The notes under the pieces are model-generated. The model did no database searches, had not been told where the DNA came from, and saw only the letters and a list, made by a program, of their open reading frames with translations. Shown here one piece after another: positions 54,285 to 61,429 of a DNA stretch of 64,000 nucleotides. Numbering within the stretch: position 1 is the stretch's first letter; every line of letters starts with the position of its first letter. The position numbers and the translations under genes are program-made. The DNA is from G963556115 sp963677015. GTDB taxonomy: Bacteria > Planctomycetota > SZUA-567. The stretch lies in NCBI GenBank assembly GCA_963677015.1, contig OY781533.1, positions 2,604,001 through 2,668,000 on the forward strand, written 5' to 3'.

Positions 54285-54401
54285 GTTACAAGAAGATATG
54301 AACTAAATTTTTTTTTAATATTTCCACTGGGCAGTTACCAGAATAAAATAAACAATTTACATATTTGCTTGTAACCATATGATTAAATAGAGAGTTACAA
54401 G
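54285..54401. repeat. Three copies of GTTACAAG in the divergent region
   Basis: GTTACAAG occurs at 54285-54292 and 54394-54401, and inverted (CTTGTAAC) at 54368-54375. The last two face each other across 18 bp. Three copies of an 8-mer within 117 bp suggest binding sites for a second regulator or additional half-operators of the LacI protein. Confidence 0.45.
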
Positions 54402-54604
54402 TATATGCGTTCAGCACATTTTATCATCGGCATGGAGATAGCTACTAAAATTTTTTAAGTGCAAAAGTGATTGATTTTAGTTTTTTGATCTACAGGTTCC
54501 ATTATAATTACCGGAATTCAGCAAAATTCAATCCAGACCAAATCAGCTTTTGTATCATAATTCTTACTCGATACTTTAAGAACAACGAATTTAAGGGGAC
54601 ACAC

Positions 54605-55636
54605 ATGAAAGTAGGAATAAAAGAGATTGCAGAGAAAGCCGGCGTTTCAGTAGCTGCGGTCTCTTTGGCACTCAATAATAAACAGGGTGTAGGCGATGCT
54701 ACCAGAGAACGGATTATCGAAGCGGCAAAATCTCTCGGCTACCCGGTTTTAGGAAAAGTAGACATAGATGACGAACCAAGTACGGTCAGGTTTCTCAAAA
54801 TATCACGGCATGGCCATACCGTAAACGTGGACCATGAATATTTCATTGCTGATTATCTTAACGGAGTCATGGACTCAGCAAAACTCCATAACATGATAGT
54901 TGAAATTGAAGCCTTCGGGCCGGAGGTTCCACTCACTGAAATTATCGGAAAAATCGATAACAGTCCACAGATTGCCGGTTATATTGTTCTGGCAACCGAA
55001 CTCAATGAAGAAGACATTGCCTTATTCAACGCCACAGGCGTAAAAATTGTCTTTATCGATGTTTATATCTTCAATGTCTGTGCGGACTATATCAATATGA
55101 ATAATACCGAAGCTGTATATAAAGTTATCAGCTATCTCAAGGATCTGAAACACCGGGATATCGGCATGCTCAAAAGTTCGATATCCACCGGCAACTTCAA
55201 ATTACGTGAATTAGCGTACTATAGATCCATGGACGCTCTTGGACTTACATTAGACAAAGAATTCGTTTTTGATGTCGACTCGACATTTGACGGCGCGTAC
55301 AAAGATATGAAAGCTCATCTGGAAAACGGCAGGAAACTGCCCAGTGCTGTGTTTGCGGTAAACGACATTGTTGCTCTGGGAGCAATGAAAGCTCTGCAGG
55401 AGAAAAACATAGTGGTTCCTGATGATATCTCAATCGTCGCCTTCGATAATCTATCAATGTCAGAAATCACCAATCCTCCGCTCTCAACAGTAAATGTCCC
55501 CAAACGCCAGATTGGTCAGGTAGCCCTTGATATGCTGTACCTGAAGCTTCATCACCAGAGTGAACGCGCACCGATGGTGAATCTTATCAGTACCGAACTC
55601 GTAAAGAGGGAGAGTGTTACCGAGTTCAAAGGCTGA
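54605..55636 (+). CDS. LacI-family transcriptional regulator 2
   Basis: This 343-residue regulator starts at the ATG at 54605, preceded by AAGGGGA. The upstream 46 in-frame codons look non-coding. The helix-turn-helix is IKEIAEKAGVSVAAVSLALN at 5-24, and the effector domain carries SIVAFDNLSMSEITNPPLST near 280. The linker after LGYP is as atypical as in its paralogue at 5845-6870, and the two proteins share many segments, for example LHHQSERAPMVNL versus LQHQSEREPVVNL. It is divergent from the ABC-dhaKL operon and lies 24 nt upstream of the isomerase gene, so it probably controls both. Confidence 0.93.
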   Translation: MKVGIKEIAEKAGVSVAAVSLALNNKQGVGDATRERIIEAAKSLGYPVLGKVDIDDEPSTVRFLKISRHGHTVNVDHEYFIADYLNGVMDSAKLHNMIVEIEAFGPEVPLTEIIGKIDNSPQIAGYIVLATELNEEDIALFNATGVKIVFIDVYIFNVCADYINMNNTEAVYKVISYLKDLKHRDIGMLKSSISTGNFKLRELAYYRSMDALGLTLDKEFVFDVDSTFDGAYKDMKAHLENGRKLPSAVFAVNDIVALGAMKALQEKNIVVPDDISIVAFDNLSMSEITNPPLSTVNVPKRQIGQVALDMLYLKLHHQSERAPMVNLISTELVKRESVTEFKG

Positions 55637-55660
55637 TATATCACATATTAAGGAGATATT

Positions 55661-56632
55661 ATGAGCAACTATGCGGTAATTTTAGGCAACCTCGGCAACA
55701 CCTGTGATCGCTTTCTATCAACCGGCTACAAAGACTCTGTTCCTACCGCCGAGATGATTGAACAGGCTGCTGCCATAACCGATGTAACAGGGATTGAACT
55801 CGTCGGAACCTGGGACATAAGTCCGGATAATTTTCAGGAGGTAAAGGCCTGCCTGAATACAAACAAACTCCAGTGCGTCAGTATCATCCCGGATCTCTTT
55901 TCACAGAAACAGTGGGGACGGGGATCCCTGGCGGCAAAAGATACTGCGACCCGTGCCGCCGCGATGGACTACCTGCGCAACATGGCCGAAATAGCGCTGG
56001 AACTTGACTGCCCGATGCTCAATATCTGGCCGGGGCAGGATGGCTATGATTATCCGCTGCAGGCCGATATGATCCTCGAACGGGATTATATGACTGAGAA
56101 TATTACCATCCTCGCCAAAGAATTTCCTCAGCTTAAATTCTCACTGGAATACAAACCCAAAGAACCACGCAACCACTCATTTATGGCACGGGCTGCAGAT
56201 ACCCTGCTGGTTGCTCTGGATACGGGTCTGGATAATGTCGGAGTAACTATTGACGTGGGTCATGCGCTCTATGCAGGTGAGAATGTTGCAGAATCCATAG
56301 TCATACTCGCGCGTAAAGAGAAGCTCTTTCACATGCATTTCAATGACAACTACCGCTACTGGGATGATGACATGATTGTCGGCTCCATTCACCTCCCTGA
56401 ATATGTGGAGATGCTCTACTGGCTGCAGAAGGTTGGTTATTCAGGCTGGTACTCAATGGATCAATACCCTTACCGTGAAGATGGAAAACGTGCTCTTGAG
56501 ACCAGTGTAAAATTCCTCAAGGGAATCGAAAGCTGGCTGGATAGCACTGCTATGTCTGAAATCAGTGAGATAATCAAGAGCGGTGACGCAGTAAGTGCCA
56601 CCAGCTGGGTACACGGCAAAATGTTCGGCTAA
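55661..56632 (+). CDS. Sugar phosphate isomerase/epimerase-type TIM-barrel protein
   Basis: This 323-residue protein of the xylose-isomerase-like TIM-barrel (AP-endonuclease 2) superfamily has likely metal ligands in FSLEYKPKEP near 160, TIDVGHALYAG near 203, FHMHFNDNYRYWDDD near 228 and the C-terminal strand WYSMDQYPYR near 266. Such enzymes isomerise or epimerise ketoses, aldoses or their phosphates. It is co-transcribed with lacI paralogue 2 and lies opposite the ABC-dhaKL operon, so it may convert the imported sugar to the ketose phosphorylated by DhaKL. The exact reaction cannot be read from the sequence. Confidence 0.85.
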   Translation: MSNYAVILGNLGNTCDRFLSTGYKDSVPTAEMIEQAAAITDVTGIELVGTWDISPDNFQEVKACLNTNKLQCVSIIPDLFSQKQWGRGSLAAKDTATRAAAMDYLRNMAEIALELDCPMLNIWPGQDGYDYPLQADMILERDYMTENITILAKEFPQLKFSLEYKPKEPRNHSFMARAADTLLVALDTGLDNVGVTIDVGHALYAGENVAESIVILARKEKLFHMHFNDNYRYWDDDMIVGSIHLPEYVEMLYWLQKVGYSGWYSMDQYPYREDGKRALETSVKFLKGIESWLDSTAMSEISEIIKSGDAVSATSWVHGKMFG

Positions 56633-56714
56633 TCGGTATCCAATAAAAATTAACTGTCATTTGCAGCAAAGTAAAGACACAAAAACAATGAACAAATGAC
56701 AACCAAAATAACAG

Positions 56715-56755
56715 AACCCGCAACGTAGCTGCCGTTGCGGGTTAACTGATTTGTT
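56715..56755 (+). terminator. Terminator of the lacI-isomerase transcript
   Basis: AACCCGCAACG (56715-56725) pairs over 11 bp with CGTTGCGGGTT (56733-56743) around a 7-nt loop, followed by U-rich AACTGATTTGTTTT. It separates convergent genes. Confidence 0.88.
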
Positions 56756-56814
56756 TTACATTATATAATGATATTGAAATTTATATCTGGAAACACCATA
56801 TAATAACGCTCAAT

Positions 56815-57489
56815 CTAAATCCTGATACGAATATTATCGCCGGTTATACCAACATACGCCCCGTCAGCCACCAGTTCCTCAGCGTCCGGATGCACCAGCA
56901 GCCATTTATTATTCATAAACAGCATCTCACTCTCAGCACCATACTTCTCACCGGAAATAGACAATGGATGATTTGTACCCTCTGGCAGCACTATAACCGC
57001 CTTAAAACCCTCTGCCTCGACCTTGCACGGCGAAAAATGCAGCGTAGTAGCATATAGCTCAACCGCCTTACCCTGAGGCACAAAGAACGCTTCTACCTTT
57101 TTAGAGGAGTACTGCTTATCCTCAATATCCCAGATATGACCAAGCAGCAGCACCAGATCCGTATATGCATACAGCGTCTCACTGCCTTTATGATACTCCA
57201 GCCCTTCCAGACTGCTGTTATCACCGATGCAGTAACCAATCTGTATCGGCTGACCTCCATATTGAAACTTACTCAATTTACAGAAAATACCGGTCTCTTC
57301 CATCTCCGTAATTGACGGTTCATAGACCACTTTGCCTGCCGGCATTTCAAGATTATTCATATATGAGTCAAGATCAGAAAAATCAAAACCCTCAACCTCC
57401 CTGCCAAACCCTCTGAATTCCGCACTGATAATACTCATTACTTCAATATTCGGATTCAGTTTGTTCAACTCCGCAACCACACTCTCCAT
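56815..57489 (-). CDS. DUF4867 family protein
   Basis: This 224-residue protein without signal peptide or membrane helix matches my recollection of the DUF4867 family: EVEGFDFSDLDSYMNNLEMP near 31-50, QYGGQPIQIGYCIGDNSSLEG near 75-95 (split), EYHKGSETLYAYTDLVLLLG and ELYATTLHFSPCKVEAEGFK. The beta-rich pattern with YHKGSE and LHFSPC suggests a cupin-like sugar-processing protein. The function is unknown. Family members tend to sit beside carbohydrate genes, and here it is convergent with the isomerase. A GAGGAG ribosome site precedes the ATG. Confidence 0.75.
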   Translation of the reverse strand: MESVVAELNKLNPNIEVMSIISAEFRGFGREVEGFDFSDLDSYMNNLEMPAGKVVYEPSITEMEETGIFCKLSKFQYGGQPIQIGYCIGDNSSLEGLEYHKGSETLYAYTDLVLLLGHIWDIEDKQYSSKKVEAFFVPQGKAVELYATTLHFSPCKVEAEGFKAVIVLPEGTNHPLSISGEKYGAESEMLFMNNKWLLVHPDAEELVADGAYVGITGDNIRIRI

Positions 57490-57688
57490 AGCAAACTCTC
57501 CTCAAGAAACAATTTTGTGCTAATCTGCCCTTTCAGCATACTCCGACTGCGACCTGCAGATTTACCCGCTATCTACCGCCTGCTGCAATTTGCAGCACCC
57601 TTATACTTACAATATACACAAAAAAAACAATTTTCACCAGAACAAAGAAATAATAATTCCCTATATATTACATTATATATTAATAATT

Positions 57689-57717
57689 GTGGCTCTGGTA
57701 TATAATACCAGAGCCAC
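57689..57717 (-). terminator. Terminator of the flagellin gene
   Basis: GTGGCTCTGGTAT (57689-57701) and ATACCAGAGCCAC (57705-57717) form a perfect 13-bp stem with a 3-nt loop. On the minus strand the sequence continues AU-rich. It lies 38 nt after the flagellin stop. Confidence 0.85.
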
Positions 57718-57754
57718 GGTGGGAGATATTCTATTAAGAATATACTGGAAACTA

Positions 57755-60181
57755 TTATCCAAGAAGTGATAGAGCCTGCTGAGGTATAGTGTTGGCCTGA
57801 GCCAGCATTGATGTAGCAGCCTGTACCAGAATCTGGTTCTTGGTGTAGTTGGTTGACTCGGTAGCCATATCAGTATCACGAATAGCAGATTCGGTATTGG
57901 TGATATTTTCAACAGCAACACTCAGTGAGTTAACATTTGTCTGCAGCAGGTTGGACTGTACCGCACCCAGACGAGCTCGGGTCATTGATACGTCGTCGAT
58001 AGCCTGAGCGATAATAGCGATAGCCTTATCAGGATCAGTTGCCAGCGCTGCAGCTTCACCACCCTGAAGATCTTCAAGAGTCAGGGTCTTCTCTTCCTCG
58101 ATGCCATCCCCGTCATAATCGTCGGTAATTGTTACCTTACCCAGATCAGACGCTGTCATAGACTGAATACTGATAACAGTAGAATCATCATTGGTAGTAC
58201 TTTCACCAACCTGCAGATTCATACCGCCTGAGAGATCCTCAAGAGTCTCTGAAGTATTACTCATAGCCTGTGTTGAGTGGTTTGTTTCATCATCCATAGA
58301 ACCACCCTTAGAACTCAGAGCACCCTCATCATATCCCTGAACCGCAACAGTGGTGGCACCCAGTTCACCTTCATCCATTACAAAGCTGGCGTTAAGGTCG
58401 GTGGTTGAAACAGTAGCGGTAAGATCTTCATCAAGCTCATACTCGGTACCGTTAACAGTTACCGAACCATTCTGACCAGTACTTGTGTAATCATTGGTAC
58501 TGTCAATCAGCTGACCGTCATCATCAGTAAATAGCGCACCCTCAGAAGCTTCAACTGTTACGTATGCATCATCACCGTAATCGGTAGAATAGAGTCTCAG
58601 ACCCAGATCAGATGCGGATATTGTGCAGGAATAGCTTGATGAACCGGTTCCGTCAATTGCAGTTGTATCAATATTGATTGAACCGTACAGTCCGGTAGTT
58701 CCGGCATCACCACTGGTTGTTACCGCATATACCTCTACCATCTGGTCAGTGTCGTCACCATCAGCGACCGTACCGGTAGCCATCAGATTACTGTCATCAC
58801 ATGAGCTGTCATTATAAAGATTTACAGTGATGGTGCCATCTTCATTCTCAACAGTCTTCATGTAGATATTACCATTTTCATCGGTATTCTCACCCAGTCT
58901 GATACCGGTAATAGCAGAACTGTCAAGAGCTGCGCCGGTTGTAGAGTCACTTGACACTTCCAGACCGGCAGTAGAATCTGACGAATCAATCTCAGTAGTA
59001 GCACCTACCTGCAGTTTTACCACGTCACTAGCTTCAACTGTACCACTGACATCAACAGTAATATTCAGACCTGAGTTGTTTGATTCTGTACTCTCAGTAC
59101 CAAGACTTCCGGTACCAACCTCCATAGTCATCTCAGCATCTTTATAGATTGTGTACTCGGTATCAGAGGTGAACTTGAGGTAGACACAGCCGTCAGCATC
59201 GGTATTCTCACCTACGCTTACACTGTCCACATCAGAGATAGAAGCACTTGAAACTGTATAGTCTGTATCCTGCTCGTAGTCCTTATCCATCTCGTAAGCA
59301 CCGATCTGACCGGAAGCGTGAGTTGTTGGAATAGATGAGAAACCTGCTGTCTGATCAACACCGGTTACCGCAGTATCAAAGATCAACTGCGCACCAACAC
59401 CTGTTGACTCGGAATCACCATTGATAGTTTCAGCGATTGTACCCAGTTCCTGACCTTCACCGAAGCTGTACTCTTCAGAACCTGAAGCACCGGTTACGGT
59501 AAATACGAGATCGGCACTGATACTGGTACCGTCGGTTGAGATATCCACACCGGCAGTAGCACTGGTTGCTTCCACGTATGCTCTCTTGGAAGATGACTGA
59601 GAATCAGCTGTTCCGTCACTGTCCTCACCACTGTATGAAATATTAATTGACTGATCAAGATCTGAAATCTGATAAATCTGAGAAAGATCTGAATCCACAA
59701 GAGTATTATCTTCGGTTGAATCTACCAATGTATCGGTATCATAAGTAATTTCTTGTGAACCATTTAGAAGATAAGTATCACTATAGGTTGTAGTTTTAGC
59801 GATACGGTCGATTGTCTGTACTGCAGAGTCCATTTCTGCCTGGTCGGCAACGATCTGGTCAGAACTGGTAACACCGCTGTTTGCTGAGTGAATAGCCAGC
59901 TCATTCATTGAAATCAGCACTGAGTTCATTTCATTGAGCGCACCTTCTGCAATACCAACCACGTTCATGGCTTCTTCGGTATTACTCATCGCCTGGTTAA
60001 GACCGGCAATCTGTGAACGCAACTGTTCTGAAATAACGAGACCGGCAGGATCATCTGAAGCTGTATTGATTTGATAACCACTAGAAAGTTTGGCAAGGCT
60101 ACTCTCCATGCTGCTCTGGTTAGTATTCAACCAACGGGTAGTATTCATTGCACTTACATTTGTTTGAACTGATAAACTCAT
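57755..60181 (-). CDS. fliC: Flagellin with large acidic central domain
   Basis: This is the filament subunit exported by the flagellar type III system. From the ATG at 60181 the protein has 808 residues. The N-terminal D0/D1 (about 1-150) is classical: SLSVQTNVSAMNTTRWLN, LSSGYQINTASDDPAGLVIS. So is the C-terminal D1/D0: SMTRARLGAVQSNLLQTNVN, then AQANTIPQQALSLLG. The central 500 residues are rich in Asp, Ser, Thr and Gly with repeated motifs such as LGENTDENGNIYMK and VGENTDADGCVYLK. The family is usually 270-500 residues, so the exposed domain is enlarged. GGAGG lies 7 nt before the ATG inside a CsrA-like leader. An upstream in-frame start is rejected for lacking a site. Confidence 0.95.
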   Translation of the reverse strand: MSLSVQTNVSAMNTTRWLNTNQSSMESSLAKLSSGYQINTASDDPAGLVISEQLRSQIAGLNQAMSNTEEAMNVVGIAEGALNEMNSVLISMNELAIHSANSGVTSSDQIVADQAEMDSAVQTIDRIAKTTTYSDTYLLNGSQEITYDTDTLVDSTEDNTLVDSDLSQIYQISDLDQSINISYSGEDSDGTADSQSSSKRAYVEATSATAGVDISTDGTSISADLVFTVTGASGSEEYSFGEGQELGTIAETINGDSESTGVGAQLIFDTAVTGVDQTAGFSSIPTTHASGQIGAYEMDKDYEQDTDYTVSSASISDVDSVSVGENTDADGCVYLKFTSDTEYTIYKDAEMTMEVGTGSLGTESTESNNSGLNITVDVSGTVEASDVVKLQVGATTEIDSSDSTAGLEVSSDSTTGAALDSSAITGIRLGENTDENGNIYMKTVENEDGTITVNLYNDSSCDDSNLMATGTVADGDDTDQMVEVYAVTTSGDAGTTGLYGSINIDTTAIDGTGSSSYSCTISASDLGLRLYSTDYGDDAYVTVEASEGALFTDDDGQLIDSTNDYTSTGQNGSVTVNGTEYELDEDLTATVSTTDLNASFVMDEGELGATTVAVQGYDEGALSSKGGSMDDETNHSTQAMSNTSETLEDLSGGMNLQVGESTTNDDSTVISIQSMTASDLGKVTITDDYDGDGIEEEKTLTLEDLQGGEAAALATDPDKAIAIIAQAIDDVSMTRARLGAVQSNLLQTNVNSLSVAVENITNTESAIRDTDMATESTNYTKNQILVQAATSMLAQANTIPQQALSLLG

Positions 60182-60186
60182 AATTT

Positions 60187-60234
60187 GTCCTCCATGATAT
60201 TTTTTAATTTGCACGTCATAGCATCCTTGCTATG
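60187..60234 (-). promoter_or_regulatory. CsrA-like leader of flagellin: hairpin GGA plus Shine-Dalgarno GGA
   Basis: On the minus-strand RNA CATAGC-AAGGAT-GCTATG (60234-60217) is a perfect 6-bp hairpin whose six-base loop presents GGA in the context CAAGGAUG, matching the core of the CsrA consensus. About 31 nt downstream the ribosome site AUGGAGGAC (60195-60187) offers two more GGA motifs. This two-site layout resembles that known for the Bacillus hag leader. Confidence 0.6.
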
Positions 60235-60262
60235 ATCGAAATCAGCTGACCCGTGATTACAG

Positions 60263-60284
60263 GCTGTCACTTGACCCTGACAGC
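60263..60284 (-). other. Second hairpin in the flagellin leader
   Basis: GCTGTCA (60263-60269) pairs with TGACAGC (60278-60284) around an 8-nt loop, 80 nt upstream of the flagellin start. A third smaller inverted repeat, GCATTC-CTCAT-GAATGC, lies at 60339-60355. They may stabilise the message. The remaining stretch to 60693 is AT-rich, and I see no convincing sigma-28 or sigma-54 element in it. Confidence 0.5.
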
Positions 60285-60693
60285 GGGCTTTTTATTCCGC
60301 CTTACCTCCTTCCATGGCTGGTTAACGTAAAATAACAAGCATTCCTCATGAATGCCGAAACAATAACAAACTTGCTTTTCCTCTCCACAGTTCTAGCAGT
60401 TAAGATGTTTCAAGTTGTTAGTAAAAGAAACAGCTTCGAGGTAACAGAAAAAATTTTTTTAATTATTTTTTTTAAGGTTTTTCACGGTAAATAAACCCGA
60501 ATTTTCCATTAATATGAAAAAGCATTTTCAAAAATAAAAAATAATGCAAGAAAACCCGGTTACAACCTGTAAAGAAATAGTGAGTGGAGAAAAAAAATTA
60601 AAGTTAACGGATGACTTTTCCGAAGAATTCTTAAAATGATGTTGTGATGGAGCACAATTATCATTTATCAACATTAGTTTAAGAGAGTTTCTT

Positions 60694-61269
60694 GTGGATG
60701 ACATCGATTGCGAAATAATTAAATCATGCTTATCCGGTGATGTCGATGCATACAGCGCTTTAATTGACAAATATCAGCAGCAGATTTACAAGCAGGTATT
60801 CTGGTATGCAGAGAACCACCAGACAGCTGAAGAGCTTACGCACGAAGTATTCGTCCAGGGCTATCTAAGCCTCGACAAATATCAGGCGAAAGCACCATTC
60901 ATTCACTGGCTGCGAAAGATTGCCAGCAACATCGGCTGTCGCCACATAAAAGAGATCCAGAAGATGCGCAAGCACTTCTCAATCGAAGGCTGGGACGCAC
61001 CGGTAGAGGAACCTCAGGAGTCAGCTGCAGACGAAGCCTCCAGCATACTCAAGGAACTACTGGGAATTCTCAATGCAGAAGACCGGATGGTACTGACCCT
61101 CTTGTACGTCGAAGGTCTTAGCGTCAAAGAAATTGCCAGTCGCATGTCCTGGAATATAGGGATGGTCAAGATGCGGGTCTTTAGAGCAAAAAATAAAATC
61201 AAGAAACACGTCCGTTACAGCGACAAGCGTGACGACTACGAAGCGGTGATCAACTTCTGCCTGTTATAA
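60694..61269 (+). CDS. ECF-type sigma-70 family RNA polymerase sigma factor
   Basis: This 191-residue sigma factor contains only regions 2 and 4. Region 2 is seen in ALIDKYQQQIYKQVFWYAEN, ELTHEVFVQGYLSLDKYQ and FIHWLRKIASNIGCRHIKE. Region 4 is near 120-175 (LNAEDRMVLTLLYVEGLSVK, then EIASRMSWNIGMVKMRVFRAKNKIKK, split), whose last helix contacts the -35 box. The start is GTG at 60694 with only a weak AGAGAG upstream. No anti-sigma gene follows. A strong terminator comes directly after. It lies between flagellin and fliD, so a motility link is possible but unproven. Confidence 0.88.
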   Translation: MDDIDCEIIKSCLSGDVDAYSALIDKYQQQIYKQVFWYAENHQTAEELTHEVFVQGYLSLDKYQAKAPFIHWLRKIASNIGCRHIKEIQKMRKHFSIEGWDAPVEEPQESAADEASSILKELLGILNAEDRMVLTLLYVEGLSVKEIASRMSWNIGMVKMRVFRAKNKIKKHVRYSDKRDDYEAVINFCLL

Positions 61270-61284
61270 CCACCAAAAAAAAAT

Positions 61285-61330
61285 AAAAAATTTTTTAAGG
61301 TTACCCTAAAGGGTAACCTTTTTTTTATTT
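61285..61330 (+). terminator. Terminator of the ECF sigma gene
   Basis: AAGGTTACCCT (61297-61307) pairs with AGGGTAACCTT (61310-61320) around a 2-nt gap and continues into about nine U residues. The A-run before it makes it potentially bidirectional. Confidence 0.92.
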
Positions 61331-61429
61331 TTTTTGGTTACCTAATCTTTTTTTTGCACACTACTCTACTGTTGGGATAACTTACGCCCATTCGAAACTT
61401 TTATTTCTTTCACCTTCAGCGAGGCTATC

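Noticed and set aside
60302..60325. Seven-codon frame MEGGKAE on the minus strand in the flagellin leader
   Set aside because: It is too short to support, and although GGAGG is present there, the flagellin ribosome site is separate and stronger.
61297..61320. TTACCC-taaa-GGGTAA resembling the enhancer half-sites at 43798-43858
   Set aside because: It is the stem of a strong terminator with a long U-run directly after the ECF sigma gene. Resemblance to the half-sites is best explained by chance.
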